Shown: piece after piece, positions 1 to 11,183 of the stretch
How the letters are laid out: every line of letters starts with the position of its first letter
Position numbering within the stretch: position 1 is the stretch's first letter
Assembly: GCF_028009165.1 (NCBI RefSeq)
Contig: NC_079242.1
Coordinates: forward strand, 4,340,001 to 4,404,000
Direction of reading: 5' to 3'
DNA: 64,000 bases
Origin: Akanthomyces muscarius
Lineage: Eukaryota; Ascomycota; Sordariomycetes; Hypocreales; Cordycipitaceae
Made by a program: the position numbers and the translations under genes
Notes under the pieces: generated by a model
Database searches by the model: none
What the model saw: only the letters and a program-made list of their open reading frames with translations
Told to the model about the DNA's origin: nothing

Positions 1-3000
1 GTATACAAGCCCCAATTATGAATAGCAGACCTGGCAAACTTGACAGGCTTCTTCCGCTTCTTGAGCTGGTTGAACTTGAACACATCAGAGTCTTGCCCAA
101 GAGTCTTCTTCTGATCGTTCAAGTCCGCAACATATCGGCGATTGGTTGCTCGGTTAGCTCTCGAGTTGCCCTTAGCGATCAACTTATCCGCTGCAATCTT
201 GGAAGCTTCCGCTGTAGTAGGAGTGGAGTCTTTGCCATTCTTGATGCGAGCCTCCCGCTCTTCGCGCACCTTCTGTACCTTGATATGATGAGGCAGATAC
301 TTCGACTTCTCAGAGTTGAGAATCTTTTTGACGCCTTCTGTCCGTGCACAGCCCGTAGGATTTGGAACATAGTATCCACTGATGGACAATGGCTTATGCG
401 CAGATGGGTCGCGCGCATTGAGTTCTCGAATGCGCTGTTTCTGCCAAAGCCAGAGATCAGCGCTGCCAATCTCGGCCGTCTGGAACTTTCTTCCTAGCTT
501 TGCCAGATCAGGGCCATCTTTAGCGCCGAGGTGCAGAAGCTCAAGAGCGGAAATGTCAGGCTTGAAGTTATCCGGCAGGGGAAATGCTTTGGAAAGCGGT
601 TCTGCCGAAAAGAGATGCTCGTCATATTTTTGCGGTTCTCGTGGCGTTGGGATGGACTTCTTGGGTAGACTTTGGGGCTCGGGGGTTTCGTCATCCTCAG
701 CGTTCTGGGGCCATTTCGCTTGCTCTTCCAATGCCTGTTTGGCCATGGATGACCTGGGCTTGACAGACTTCTTCTTTGCTCCCTTGGCAATGCTGGATAG
801 CGGCGTTTGCGATCTCGAAAGACTGCTGTCATTATCGTCCGCTACATCAGCTTCGGCGCCGATATCTTCTGAAAGTTCACTCTTGACCTCGTCAAACTTG
901 GCCACGAAAGAATCCTCTTCTAGCTTCTTTTGACGCTTCGATGCCATATCAGCAGCTGAAACAAGCTTGCGCTTCTTTGAGAGAGATTTGTCGACTACTG
1001 CTAAGCTGGCTTCTGTCATGGAGTCTTCTTCACCAGGAGCCCAATTATCTTCATCCGTGCTCATGCGGCTCTGTGGGCGAGACGCGGCTGCCTCCGCCTC
1101 AGCTGCCGCGAGTGTCTTTGCATCAGTATCATCATCTGACTCAAAATCGCTGTCGAAGCTTTTGAGGCGGTGATGTAGGGATCTGAATGCCGGCCGTGAA
1201 ACAGGAGCTCTTTTCCGCGAGAACGGATCGACAAATGTACTGCGATAGGCTGTTCCTTTGGCTTTGGATTTGCGAATTTTCGGCAATGCCTTGGCTTCGA
1301 ATCGACCAGTCCTGCGCTCAATAGGATCCGCGCGCGAGTTCGGGGTTCCCATTCTGGAAGTGTCAAACGCATCTGTCATTGTAGCATCGTCTTCTTCCTC
1401 AGCAACGTCGATGTTGAGCTGACGGCGCTTCGCAGCGTGGTTGACTGGATCGAGAAAGTCTGATAGAGAGGGAGCTGCAACTTGCGTTCGGATGTGACGA
1501 ATCAAATGCTCCATCATCTCTCGCTGCACAACCTGGACGGCCTCCATGACGGGATCAAAGTTTTTAGCTCTTTGTTTCTTCTCTTCTTCAATGTCGGCTT
1601 CTTCCTCTCGTCGGCGTCGAGCTGCATCCTCCTCGGCTTTAAGCTGTTGTGCCCGGCGGCTGTTGCGCTCAGGACTCGGGCTTCTTTTGCGATCCACAGG
1701 CGTTGCAGCTCGGGTTCTCGGCAAGCATAGCTGCATGGACATATTGTAAGTGAAGAACTCAGTATGATTAACAGCTCGAAAGCAACGCTCGGCCTCCATT
1801 TTTCCAGTAAAGGAGTTGCTAAAAATGACATAATAGCCAGTTTTATCGATCCGAATATCGTCGAATGCATAGTTCTTTAGTCGCTTCTTCATATGCGGCA
1901 AGATGCTCGTAAGTAAGGGAACACTCTGACAATCGATAAAGATGTAAGGATCGTTCGCAAGTTGGGTAGAGAGATCTTTCGGCTCGAGGCTCGCCGGAGC
2001 ACGACTCATAGACGCAGGAGGCGGGGGTGCTTGTGTAACCGGTGGCTGCGAGGTTCGCGAAGTAGCTGGCGCTTTTGGACCCGTTGGTGGTGGCCGAGCA
2101 AAGGAGTTGGTGGATAACTTGAGGTCCGCGGCCGCTTTTGCAGCAAGTGCAGCCTGTGTTAACTTCTCCCTCTCTTTCTCGAGTTTTTCTCGTTCACGGC
2201 GTAAGTGACCCTCAAGCATCCTGCGACTCCTTCGGCCCTCAGGGTCATATTCGACCTTCACCATTTCGGAGTCGACTTTGATCCCACGAGCCTGAACGGC
2301 TCGACGGGCTGCATCGATAGCAGTTATTGAGGGTCGATCGGCTCGTTTAGAGTCACGGTACCGGATAGTAGCGAAGCCTAGGTAGCTCCCTGTTTCAGGG
2401 TGCATCTTGTTGCTACTCTCAGCAATGTCGCCGAATGTAGCGAAGATGGCTGTTACTTTATTGAAAGGGATCAGCGGGTTGTATTTTGTGACGACAATTT
2501 GTGTCGGAGGCCCGGGGCCAATAGAAGTTTTGGGGTCATAGGGGTAAGGCTTCAAGTTTTCCGGAGCCGGACAGAAGCGCGCTCGTGGCAAATAGAAGTC
2601 GGTGTTGATGTATCCTAAGCGGCCACCTTTTGCTAGACGTGGATCTTGGGGCGCAGAAACATCGTCGAAGCCGAACTCTTTGTAAGTGGGTTTCGCCGTC
2701 TTGCTGACAGCTCTGTTGCGTAGGCGGTCGAGGATCGGGTCGTATGTGCATTTTCTGCCCTTGACTGAAGACCCGACCTCCCGCGCTACCTCACGCTCTA
2801 TTCTCGGAATATCGGCAGGCGCAGGACGAGATCCTAACTCAGCCCCATTCACGGATCTTTCAGCCTGTGGAGGTATTGACCCTTGCGGAAATGTATTTGT
2901 CGAATTGGAGTGATAAAGAGGTGAAGAAACGGCGGGAAGGTGAGAGGAGACACGAGAAGTGCCTAAGTTGGGTACCCGAGCCGCAGCATTGCTAAAAACC

Positions 3001-3293
3001 GATGACGAAGAGCTTGTGTGTGAGCTAATAGAGTCGACAGTGCTGGGCATGTCACCAAGCGGAGAGTCATCAGCGCCCTGGCTTGTCGGCATCGCGCCGC
3101 CCCCATTCACTTGCGACCGTGAGAGAGCGACGGACCCGGTGTCATGTGTCAAAGCACTGAATGCGGATGAATCGACATGATCGGATATTTGGCTTGTTCT
3201 GTCGCGATCATTCCGGCCCTGCGCCTCGGCTCTCACTTTCGGGGCATTGGGAAAGAATTGCGCGAAGCTCACGCCTGGTGGGGGGCGAGTCAT
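1..3293 (-). CDS. set1: Histone H3 lysine-4 methyltransferase Set1 (COMPASS), C-terminus cut off by window edge
   Basis: This is the catalytic subunit of COMPASS, which methylates histone H3 Lys4 in the nucleus. The frame is open without introns from an ATG at 3293 ([14 protein letters not shown]) to the window edge, about 1,097 codons. A Ser-rich, disordered N-terminus is followed by a first RRM-like region (about residues 275-360, with [19 protein letters not shown]). A second SET-associated RRM-like region lies at about 445-515 ([14 protein letters not shown]). A charged linker leads to the N-SET region (about 890-1085, with [15 protein letters not shown]). The SET domain has just begun ([13 protein letters not shown]) when the window ends, so the catalytic core, post-SET and stop are outside. 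The order RRM, RRM-like, N-SET, SET is diagnostic of Set1 rather than Set2 or Dot1. I chose the first ATG of the frame. Confidence 0.93.
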   Translation of the reverse strand, partial: MTRPPPGVSFAQFFPNAPKVRAEAQGRNDRDRTSQISDHVDSSAFSALTHDTGSVALSRSQVNGGGAMPTSQGADDSPLGDMPSTVDSISSHTSSSSSVFSNAAARVPNLGTSRVSSHLPAVSSPLYHSNSTNTFPQGSIPPQAERSVNGAELGSRPAPADIPRIEREVAREVGSSVKGRKCTYDPILDRLRNRAVSKTAKPTYKEFGFDDVSAPQDPRLAKGGRLGYINTDFYLPRARFCPAPENLKPYPYDPKTSIGPGPPTQIVVTKYNPLIPFNKVTAIFATFGDIAESSNKMHPETGSYLGFATIRYRDSKRADRPSITAIDAARRAVQARGIKVDSEMVKVEYDPEGRRSRRMLEGHLRREREKLEKEREKLTQAALAAKAAADLKLSTNSFARPPPTGPKAPATSRTSQPPVTQAPPPPASMSRAPASLEPKDLSTQLANDPYIFIDCQSVPLLTSILPHMKKRLKNYAFDDIRIDKTGYYVIFSNSFTGKMEAERCFRAVNHTEFFTYNMSMQLCLPRTRAATPVDRKRSPSPERNSRRAQQLKAEEDAARRRREEEADIEEEKKQRAKNFDPVMEAVQVVQREMMEHLIRHIRTQVAAPSLSDFLDPVNHAAKRRQLNIDVAEEEDDATMTDAFDTSRMGTPNSRADPIERRTGRFEAKALPKIRKSKAKGTAYRSTFVDPFSRKRAPVSRPAFRSLHHRLKSFDSDFESDDDTDAKTLAAAEAEAAASRPQSRMSTDEDNWAPGEEDSMTEASLAVVDKSLSKKRKLVSAADMASKRQKKLEEDSFVAKFDEVKSELSEDIGAEADVADDNDSSLSRSQTPLSSIAKGAKKKSVKPRSSMAKQALEEQAKWPQNAEDDETPEPQSLPKKSIPTPREPQKYDEHLFSAEPLSKAFPLPDNFKPDISALELLHLGAKDGPDLAKLGRKFQTAEIGSADLWLWQKQRIRELNARDPSAHKPLSISGYYVPNPTGCARTEGVKKILNSEKSKYLPHHIKVQKVREEREARIKNGKDSTPTTAEASKIAADKLIAKGNSRANRATNRRYVADLNDQKKTLGQDSDVFKFNQLKKRKKPVKFARSAIHNWGLY

Positions 3294-4031
3294 CGTGCCG
3301 ATGCGCTCCTGCTATCTTTTATGGCGTACTTCGATCATTATACCGCTGAGAAGGGCGCGATGATCGGGGACAACTGTTGGGTGTAGTGTTTGCGGGAGGA
3401 TGTTTTTGTTGCGCGCGCGGATGTTCAGTTCACGCGACCGACAAGGTGGAAAGAAAGCCTGAGTGACAGCGAGGCGCAGAGTAATTTTTCGGCGCGGGCA
3501 CGAGCGGCGCGGACAGGAAATTCAGGCGTGACAAATGATATGTAGAGCGACACTAGGTGCGACCACTATTACTGGGTGTTCAGCCTCAGTATTGTGGTGT
3601 TGCGGCCGAGACGCAGTGACAGGAGTTTGGGAGAATGTTCGACCTGCGGCACGTCCAGGGATGGCGATTTCATTCTAGGTCTCCCAAGCGCGTGGAAGAA
3701 CTCCACAATGCACCACGCATCATAGTGGGATAAGGATAATAGATTATCCGACCCGCAGTTGCGTTACCACATTTGGTCGGCGCCCCCAGTTACTTCATGC
3801 TAATTCACTTTCCTGCGCCGAACTATGCGCTCCTCCGTCATTGCAATTCTTTTTATCAAAAACCCCCTTTTATTTATATTTGTAACAAAACATCCCTGAA
3901 TTGCATAAAAAGCACATCTCTATCATTAATTCCGTCTCAAAAGTGAGTGGAACGGCTCGTCTCTGTCCAAACGCCTGCTCAATTACCAATGCTCATTTTC
4001 TCTTCTCACAAATGAAATCCCTTTTACTTAT
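3294..4031. other. Intergenic: set1 upstream region and 3' flank of the next gene
   Basis: This stretch lies between the set1 start and the stop of the neighbouring gene on the same strand. The part near 3840-3900 is T/A-rich, as expected for a 3' untranslated region and polyadenylation zone. I see no further gene, RNA or repeat in it. Confidence 0.6.
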
Positions 4032-5378
4032 CTAAATATCCAGCTTCAGCTCAAACGTCTCATCATCATCAGAGTCAATTGCTGGGCCATTGAGAGTCAC
4101 AGGCTCCGCGTTGTCCTCATCGTCGAAGAATATGGACGTGAACTGCGGACGTTCAGTTGTTCGCAGCAGGCTCTGTTCGGGAGTACCTAGGCGGGCACGA
4201 GAAGGGGTGCTGGTAAGATCCCAGCTGTTGTCCGAAGCTTGACGAGCAGGTGGTCTAGTAAGACTCTTGCTGCTTTGGTGGTGGGGACGCATCATGGAGG
4301 ATGCGGTTCTGCCCTTGCTGTAGCCAATCGTAGTGCGCGAGGCCGCTTCTCCAGTAGTTGTACCCGATGGCTCTATAGCTGATGACTTGGCCATTCTAGG
4401 CTGAGCTGAAGGTCGTTTTGAGGATGCTACCCGTGATGACAATGCACTTCCAGTCCTGTCCGAGTGAATGGCCAACGCTGAGGCTGCTCTGCGGGAGCTG
4501 ATTGTGTGTAGCTTTCGATCATTGGGAACCGGCACCTTGTCCCTGTGGGCGTCGGCTCGTGAGCCGGGGTTTCTGGGAGCTGTAGTTGCCGGAAATGTGG
4601 CTTTGGAATCCTGCACATCAGGTACACCCCAGTCGAGAGCCTCGAATTCGCGGTCATTTTGCTCAACGGCCTTGTCCAATGCCAACTTCATCTCATCGTC
4701 AAATGCTTTATCAAGACGTGAAACACCGTCATCATCGACGGGATTGTAATAGTTCTCGTAATAGCCCTTGAGCAAATATTCTTTCTTCAGACCCCTAAAC
4801 GTCAACCCGCCTTCGGGAAGCACGTCTGATTGGTATGGTAAGGGAGTCGGGGCGGGGGGGGCATATTCAGGCTCCTCGTCTGCGCCTGCGTTCTTATTAT
4901 CAGGTTGGATTTCAAACTTTGGAGTAGCTGTTTCTGTTTGTCGCAATTTAGGTCGCTGGGTGCCGGCCTTCATATGAGAAGCCTCGACCGGCTTCACTTT
5001 CTGCTTTCCGATCACTGATTGACTCGGCCGCGCTTTCGCGTTGGTTGTCTTGTTTCCAAGGGGGGCTCTTGACTGGTTGCCTGCGTTCGCTGTGAGTATT
5101 TCGTGATATGTGAGGAGACCATGAGTCTTACCTAAAGGAGTCGCTAAAGTCTGCTTCTGCGACGTTGGTTTCGTCAACAGTTTACCGTTAGTGGTATTCT
5201 TGATAGTTCCAACGAGCGCATTTTTGCCCGTGAAGGCTGTCGGCGCATTCTCATCATTTCTAGCAAAACGCCCTATCGGAGTCTTCGGATATCTCGGTCC
5301 CGGCGTCTTGGGCTGTTGTTTCGCTGGAACCTGGTGCGCGTGCACCAGGTTTTCCTGATCTCGGTGTGCTGCTAGCAT
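4032..5378 (-). CDS. Conserved fungal protein with destruction-box-like motif, possible cell-cycle substrate
   Basis: The function is not known to me. The frame opens at 5465, but the likely start is the internal ATG at 5378 (MLAAHRDQENLVHAHQVP), which gives up to 448 residues. The N-terminal third is basic and Thr/Pro-rich, with KTPGPRYPKTPIGRF, an NDENAP motif and SRAPLGNKTTNAKA. The last contains RxxL like an APC/C destruction box. The middle has a conserved-looking block (PTPLPYQSDVLPEGGLTF, then GYYENYYNPVDDDGVSR). The C-terminus is acidic (DSDDDETFELKLDI). This layout resembles securins, but securins share little sequence, so that is only a hypothesis. A 51-nt GT-AG segment at 5081-5131 reads through in frame and is probably an intron: its removal joins TPLG directly to NQSRAPLG. 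The gene is divergent from tropomyosin. Confidence 0.6.
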   Translation of the reverse strand: MLAAHRDQENLVHAHQVPAKQQPKTPGPRYPKTPIGRFARNDENAPTAFTGKNALVGTIKNTTNGKLLTKPTSQKQTLATPLGKTHGLLTYHEILTANAGNQSRAPLGNKTTNAKARPSQSVIGKQKVKPVEASHMKAGTQRPKLRQTETATPKFEIQPDNKNAGADEEPEYAPPAPTPLPYQSDVLPEGGLTFRGLKKEYLLKGYYENYYNPVDDDGVSRLDKAFDDEMKLALDKAVEQNDREFEALDWGVPDVQDSKATFPATTAPRNPGSRADAHRDKVPVPNDRKLHTISSRRAASALAIHSDRTGSALSSRVASSKRPSAQPRMAKSSAIEPSGTTTGEAASRTTIGYSKGRTASSMMRPHHQSSKSLTRPPARQASDNSWDLTSTPSRARLGTPEQSLLRTTERPQFTSIFFDDEDNAEPVTLNGPAIDSDDDETFELKLDI

Positions 5379-5794
5379 CGCGCTGTCGACAAATGGAAGA
5401 ATAACGACTGGTCGACAAATTGAACAATTTTGCAAGATGTTGACAGAGAGAGGATAAATGAGCAATAGGGGAATGAATGTCAGTTAATGATTGGCTGACG
5501 TGCAAGATGTTGACACATGGTGATCAGTGCGTTGTTGTCTAGGCAACAAGCCAGCCTGTGGCGCGTGCCCGCAACTTACCAGTAGTGGCCACGGCAGCCA
5601 AAGGGCGGGCACACATGTTGACCTGCTGCTAGTGCACATTGCACAAGGCATCTTGGAGGGGCAATTATCCCTACCCCACCCCTTTTCCCTGCTTCCAACT
5701 CCGCCTATTCAAACAACTCGATCAAGCAGTCAAGGCGGTATATTTTCCTACCTAAGTTCATCTAAAAGACTCGAGGAATAATCGAAGATACATA
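5379..5794. promoter_or_regulatory. Divergent promoter between the 4032-5378 gene and tropomyosin
   Basis: The region contains two copies of TGCAAGATGTTGACA, at 5431-5445 and 5501-5515, 70 nt apart. A pyrimidine-rich stretch at about 5665-5710 precedes the tropomyosin start and looks like a fungal transcription-start/leader zone. No gene is seen. Confidence 0.45.
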
Positions 5795-6449
5795 ATGGAT
5801 CGCATCAAGGAGGTGAGTTCAGCTAAAGCTGCCACACTCGTCGTTGGCGCCGCTGGGGTGGGGGATGCAGCGGTCAATGGCTGACGAAGCTTTGCATAGA
5901 AAATGAACCAGCTTCGCCTGGAAGCCGATGAGGCCGTTGGCAAGGTCGAAGAGCTCCAGACCAAGGTCAAGACACTCGAGCAAGAGAATCTTTCCAAGGA
6001 ACAGGAAATCACCTCGCTTCAGCACAAGAATAACCTTCTTGAGACTGAGGTCGAGAAGCTCGAGACTGCCATCAAGGACTTCAAAAAGGCTGCCGACGAA
6101 GGCCAACAACACGGAACCCAGAACGAAACCCTACAGAGACGACTTCAGCTCCTGGAAGAGGAAGCCGAGAATGCCGATAAGACACTGCGAGACGCTAACG
6201 AAAAGTATGTAGTGCACTAGCCAAGCACCGGAATGCCATTTACGCTTCCGTTTCTTGTATTACCTTGGCTAACAATGGATATCTAGGCTTCGTCAGACCG
6301 ATGTCAAGGCCGGCCACTTTGAACGCAAGGTGCAGGCCCTCGAGAACGAGCGTGACCAGTGGGAGCAAAAGTACGAGGAGATGGCCAAGAAGCACACCAG
6401 TCTCCAGAAAGAGCTGGAGGAGCTCCAGGTCGAAATTGGCAATATCTAA
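5795..6449 (+). CDS. tpm1: Tropomyosin
   Basis: Tropomyosin is a parallel two-stranded coiled coil that binds along formin-nucleated actin cables and the contractile ring. Three exons (5795-5812, 5900-6204, 6287-6449) give 161 residues, the usual length for fungal tropomyosins. The protein begins MDRIKEKMNQLRLEADEAVG and is a continuous heptad coiled coil of Leu, Glu and Lys, with no other domain. The first exon holds only six codons, MDRIKE, a common arrangement in filamentous fungi. Introns start with GTGAGT and GTATGT, and the second has a CTAAC branch site. It converges on the Rrp17 gene, whose stop lies about 210 nt away. Confidence 0.95.
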
Positions 6450-6661
6450 CCTGCATAATGAGCTTGGTGGAAATTGCGTTCCCTTGTACATGCGTTTTGG
6501 TGTCGCTGGACTTAAATAGAGCCTATTGCGTAAGATTTGCGCTGAGAAGAAAATTATTGCGAAGTCGGCAGAACGCACAGCGACATGTTACATGTCTCGT
6601 AGTAATTTAATCTGCTCTTTCTTCGGGTATATAACTTCAATCTAATTCGTTGATACATACA

Positions 6662-7395
6662 TCATACGCCTCGTTTGGCTTTGTTCCTTGCTCTTTGTTT
6701 CCGGTTCTCGAAATCTCTTTCTGTTTTTGATTCGTAACGGAATTGCTTCTTTTTGGGCTTTGGAGCCCTTCGGTTCGATTTCTTGTCTTCATTCTCTTCT
6801 TGGCCTCCAACCTCCTCCTCGCCTTCAGGTTTGCTCTCGTCGTTTTCGCTCAGTAGCTCAGGTTTCGATAGACCGTCGCGAGACACTGATACGCTCTCAA
6901 CCGTTACAGTTGTGTACCGATCTTCGTCTATGTATTCCTCCTCGTGGTCGACAATATCTAACTCGGGCTGATCGGGAAACCCATCCCACTCCTCGCCTTG
7001 GTCATTTTCGGACTTGCTGTCGTCTTCGGCAGTCGCAGCAAGGGATGCTTTTAACATTTCGTTGATGCGGCGAACATGGTCTTCCATTTCTTGGCGTCGT
7101 TCGTCTCGCACCTATTGAGCATAGCTGGTCAATTATATTGAACCGCAAGAAGCAAAGTTGAATCAATTGACATAATGCGCACCTGTTTGCGTGTATCCAA
7201 TTTCTCTTGGCGCGCTCGCTTTGCTGCTGTTTCCTGTGCATTTTTTATGCGCTGCTGCTTTCGCTTGTGAAAACCAGTCAAGTATTCTTGGCGAGCGTCA
7301 TTATCGAAGTTCACTTCTTCCACTTCCGAAGTATTTTTCCGCTTCCTGCTCGGAAGCGGGAGAATGCTTTTCTTTACTCGTGGTTTGGCGAACAT
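6662..7395 (-). CDS. rrp17: Ribosomal RNA processing protein Rrp17 (Nol12 family)
   Basis: Yeast Rrp17 is a nucleolar protein required for 60S pre-ribosome maturation and 5'-end trimming of pre-rRNA. Two exons (7183-7395 and 6662-7111, joined across a 71-nt intron) give 220 residues. The N-terminal half has the Nol12 signature: EVNFDNDARQEYLTGFHKRK followed by a long basic helix (QQRIKNAQETAAKRARQEK), and after the junction RDERRQEMEDHVRRINEML. The C-terminal half is acidic and then Lys/Arg-rich (APKPKKKQFRYESK), fitting nucleolar localisation and RNA binding. The intron falls inside the conserved helical block. The gene is divergent from BIG1, with 275 nt between starts. Confidence 0.88.
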
Positions 7396-7670
7396 ATTGG
7401 TCGACTGATGGCTATGTTTAAGCCGTAAGTTGTTTGTCGTGCGACAAGTTCATCCAAAAATTATTTTGCTGTTATCGCTATCGGCCACGGCTCGCTGACA
7501 GCTCGACCCAGTGCCTGAGTGAGCCACTAAAGGGGAGTTGCACTAAAGGCGGTGATTACATAATTGACTTTGCAGCTTGCCCGGTACCGTGCATCATACA
7601 AGAGCCGCTGCAGGTGCATGGTTGACTGACGCAGCTTCAGACACAGTGACTTCAGCAAAATCTATCCGCA

Positions 7671-8637
7671 ATGCGTCTGCAGGCGTTCATCGGGTCACTC
7701 ACGCTCTCTGGAGTTGCTGTGGCCTTTTCAGATGCCACACCCTGGATTCTATACTCTACTGCGTCGTATGTGATGCCTTGTCCTCTCCCTCGTTGACGCG
7801 ACTCTAATGAGTGCACCTACCTAGCTTTCCTTCGACCAGTGATGCGCAGCTCCAGAGCAGCTCCGACGTTCTGAGAAACACAAAAGATATTCTCTCAAGA
7901 TGCCCGACCGACTACTACGTGTTGGCGACGCAGCCTGGGATGAATGCCGCCGATCTTCACCACAACCAGTTCTCGGATATGCCATTACTCCATCAATCGG
8001 TAACTCTCGATGACCGTATCCAAGGAAAATACATTGTCTCAGAGGTCGTCGGAGATATCAAGGACGGCAATCTCGTCAATTTCGTGAAAAATGCCTGCTC
8101 GCAGCACGGCAAGCAGGCTGTTGTCGAGCAGGTCTCACTGGGCCAGCTGCCGCAAGAAAACAGGGCACGGGCTCTTCTTCTTAATGGTACGATGTTCAAA
8201 GAAGTCTAATGCGATCCGAACTAACAAACCATCAGATCACATCCTTGGTGAACGCATTAGCAAAGATAACGGCCACGAGAGCTTCACGATCCTTTTCTAT
8301 GCCACCCGACCAGAACCTGCTTACGAGGCGCAATTTGACGAGGCTGTTCACCAGGACCTGCGAAGAGCTACACATGACAGTGATGCAGTTTTTGAGACAG
8401 ATAACAGACCTCTGTTCGAAAAATATCAGTTCTTCACTCCAGGTACGTATTCTCATGCTCGCAGCCCAATGCTCAAGATTCTAATGGCGACACTCAGGTA
8501 TTTTCATGGGCCTTATCACGACGATTGTTCTTTTCAGTATTCTTGGGGTTGGGATCAAGGGACTTGGCAGTCTGCAGGTGTCGTATGGTGCGTTTGAAAA
8601 GGAAATGGGGCCATCTGCACAGAAGAAACAGCAGTAA
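7671..8637 (+). CDS. big1: ER membrane protein Big1 (cell-wall beta-1,6-glucan / V-ATPase assembly family)
   Basis: Big1 is a type I ER membrane protein needed in yeast for normal beta-1,6-glucan in the cell wall. The family is distantly related to the V-ATPase accessory proteins Voa1 and Ac45. Four exons (7671-7765, 7825-8186, 8236-8442, 8498-8637) give 267 residues. A signal peptide (MRLQAFIGSLTLSGVAVAF) is followed by a lumenal domain of about 200 residues. One transmembrane helix follows at about 222-245 (GIFMGLITTIVLFSILGVGI). The short cytosolic tail (VSYGAFEKEMGPSAQKKQQ) has the lysine-rich ending typical of ER retrieval in this family. All splice junctions keep frame, and CTAAC/CTAAT branch sites are visible. 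Confidence 0.88.
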
Positions 8638-9009
8638 TGACATGTAAGCATTACCTGTTCACAGAGCAACCCATATTGGGATCATCAGGAACACTGTACA
8701 ATACGAAGCTTGCGTTAGGACTTGCACCTTGCGAATTAATGTTAGCACTCTTATAGATGGAATGCATGTATTTGCATGCGCAGAGTAATCGCCAGAATTT
8801 GAATACCCGAAACAACAGCCTTTTTCACCTGATCGACGCTAATTTATGCTCACCCGCGACAATACCATATCATAGCCCACTTTTGTAAAGCCAGTCCAAC
8901 GCCATTACACCGGGTGCTAAGACCCTTCATGCAAACATGCCACCTCTGAGAGTCACAGAGTCATTATGCGACGCCTCATGGCGATCGATGTCTTCGACCG
9001 ATCGGCCAC
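8638..9009. other. Intergenic between convergent big1 and trm112
   Basis: This short convergent interval should contain both 3' untranslated regions. No gene, RNA or repeat is recognisable. Confidence 0.5.
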
Positions 9010-9561
9010 TCAGACTAGGTGGCTGGGCAGAAGAAAGTTGGCAATGCCCTCCTTGATGGCATACTCATGCCCACAGTTGCCACAAACAAGCTTGCCTTCC
9101 GAAATCTGTGTCTCGAGCAACAAGTGGTGCAGATCCTTCAAAGTCTTCTCATCAGCTTGCAGTTGCTCGGCTGTAGGAGCTTGCCCCGGAAGTTCGGGGA
9201 AACCGAGCTGTTAGCAAAGAAATAATATCAGTTAGCGAAATTGCTTAATAATATTGAAGTAGAACAGCTTTGCTGGATGTTCAGACCAACAGAAAACCCC
9301 AGTGACAATACCCCTCTCACAGGAGCCTATCGCGACGGCCTCGTGTTGGAAAAGTCATGGCACTATAATTCTTACCTCTGAGGAAGTTGTTCGAAGAGCT
9401 GCCCAGTCGAGTCTAGGCAGAACGTTGATGAGCATAGCTGGGTTCAGCTCAATCTCATCTTGAACGAGTTCGGCATCCTTGGGATGCAGCGGGAAGGATT
9501 CGGAGGTGGCTTTGCAGGCTTTGGCGGCGCAGTTGACAAAGTTGAGACTTAGAACCTTCAT
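9010..9561 (-). CDS. trm112: Trm112, activating subunit of tRNA, rRNA and eRF1 methyltransferases
   Basis: Trm112 is a small zinc-binding protein that stabilises and activates several SAM-dependent methyltransferases (Trm9, Trm11, Mtq2 and Bud23 in yeast). Two exons (9376-9561 and 9010-9207, 168-nt intron) give 127 residues, the usual fungal length. It starts MKVLSLNFVNCAAKACK, with Cys11 and Cys16 of the zinc ribbon. The C-terminal half supplies the second cysteine pair (LVCGNCGHEY) and then IKEGIANFLLPSHLV, the hallmark ending in which the peptide after the zinc knuckle packs on the partner enzyme. The four zinc ligands are intact, so the protein should be functional. Confidence 0.95.
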
Positions 9562-9821
9562 CTTGACGAAGTTGAAGTTCTCTACGTTTTGAAAGACAAA
9601 AATTCGGCAAAGATCTTGAGAAAGACGGGACTACACTGAGCTGGCGGGCCAAACTCATCTAAACCCAGCTCACAACTTTTTTTTTGGCGGGCTCTTTTGG
9701 ACCCCCACGTGACAGATCTTGCGCCAGGAGCAGTGCCCACCGAAAGGCGCCCAAACTTCACGTATTGTTTTCGTAGAGAGCATGTTTCAATGAAGGCTTC
9801 ACTTTAATTTAATCTATCTTC

Positions 9822-10827
9822 CTAAACCAGAGATTTCTCATGCACAACAACCTTTGGCTTTGATGCACAGCGAACCAGAAAAACGCCGATGGCCATGCCA
9901 ATGAAAATTAGCAACAGCATCGCGGAAGGAGAACGTCTATGTGATGTTGACTTTTCCAGCTTGGGTGCTGCAATAGTTTCGTTTTGTTCTGAATTACAAA
10001 ACAAGCATCAATCAGCTTGCGGAAACACAAGAAGAGGGCGAGAATGTGTTGGGCTGGGTGTAGTGTGCAGGTATTTAAAGCTCAACGTGAATACCTTCGG
10101 CAGGAACCTCCAGCTCGCCGCTCTTGACGATCTTGACAGTCTCCGCGGGCTTGTCGCCGGGAGAAGTCTTGAAGTTCTGGATCTTGTCAATGAGGTCGTA
10201 GCCCTCGAGGACTTCGCCGAAAACGACGTGGCGGCCGTCCAACCAGCTAGTATGCCCTGTCAGTATCCAATTGCCTATTTCCCAAAGTCAGGGGGCGTCT
10301 AGCCACTTACGAGGTGATGACAGTGGTGATGAAGAACTGGGAGCCATTGGTATCGGGTCCGGCGTTGGCCATGGACAGAAGGCCCTTCTTGGTGTGCTTG
10401 AGCTTGAAGTTCTCGTCCTTGAACTTGTTGCCGTAAACTATTCCGTATTAGCCAATTGGTCCGCGAGTGCCAATTATTGTTCAGGGGAATGCTGCGTACT
10501 AGACTTGCCACCAGTGCCATCGCCTTTGGTGAAGTCGCCGCCCTGGATCATAAAGTCCTTGATAACACGGTGGAAAGTAGACCCCTCGTAGCCAAAGCCC
10601 TTCTCGCCTGTAGCGAGGGCACGGAAGTTTTCAGCGGTCTCGGGGACAGTCTTGCCGTAGAGACCAAAGGTGACGCGGCCAAGGTTCTCGTCGCCGTGCT
10701 GAATGTCGAAGTAGACCTTGTGGGTGATCTTGGGGCCCTTGGCGGCAGCGGCGGTCTGCGAGAAGAAGACCAAGCCAACTGCGAGTAGCAGCATGGCCGA
10801 GGCCATAAAGCGGCGGAGGTTGAACAT
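9822..10827 (-). CDS. cypB: ER cyclophilin B (peptidyl-prolyl isomerase) with two predicted C-termini
   Basis: This protein catalyses cis-trans isomerisation of Xaa-Pro bonds during folding in the ER. Exons are 10500-10827, 10311-10437 and 10095-10246, plus an optional last exon 9822-9988. A signal peptide (about residues 1-28) precedes a complete cyclophilin domain with [15 protein letters not shown] (Arg87, Phe92 and Gln95 of the active site), GSQFFIT and the drug-contact Trp153 ([11 protein letters not shown]). If the 106-nt intron 9989-10094 is retained, translation stops at 10075-10077 and gives 208 residues ending GIHVEL, an HDEL-like retrieval signal. If it is spliced, the frame continues to 257 residues with a C-terminal membrane helix ([17 protein letters not shown]) and a basic tail. 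Both products are in frame. The donor, GTATTC, is weak, which fits regulated splicing. Confidence 0.93.
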
Positions 10828-11183
10828 TGTGGTTGTTTCTTTCGAGAACGATGTACGATGAAGAAAGAGAAAGGAAGTGGAAAGAACTGGGCGGGTTAGA
10901 GTTGCGACCAAGCTCCCTTTTGGCGCGAGGACACCTGTACCCTGATTCCGCGATTCGCACTAAGCCGCTAATGTCAGAGCTTCCCCGCCACTGTTCCATG
11001 ACTTGTTTCAGGCCCACCAGCTCCTGTGTCCAAACGCCCGTTAGGTAAGCCATCGCGATAATTTTGCCCACAGTTTATCCGGTCTAGAGGTTTAGAGTCG
11101 GGACCAAAATTATGGCTAGGCGGCTTTGCGACAGGAGTAAAAGTTCCTAGACGACATAGACACTGCATTGCACCACAGCCACC
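10828..11183. promoter_or_regulatory. Divergent promoter between cypB and uS13m
   Basis: This interval of about 356 nt must hold both promoters and 5' leaders. No specific site is recognised; I do not see a clear unfolded-protein-response element. Confidence 0.45.
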
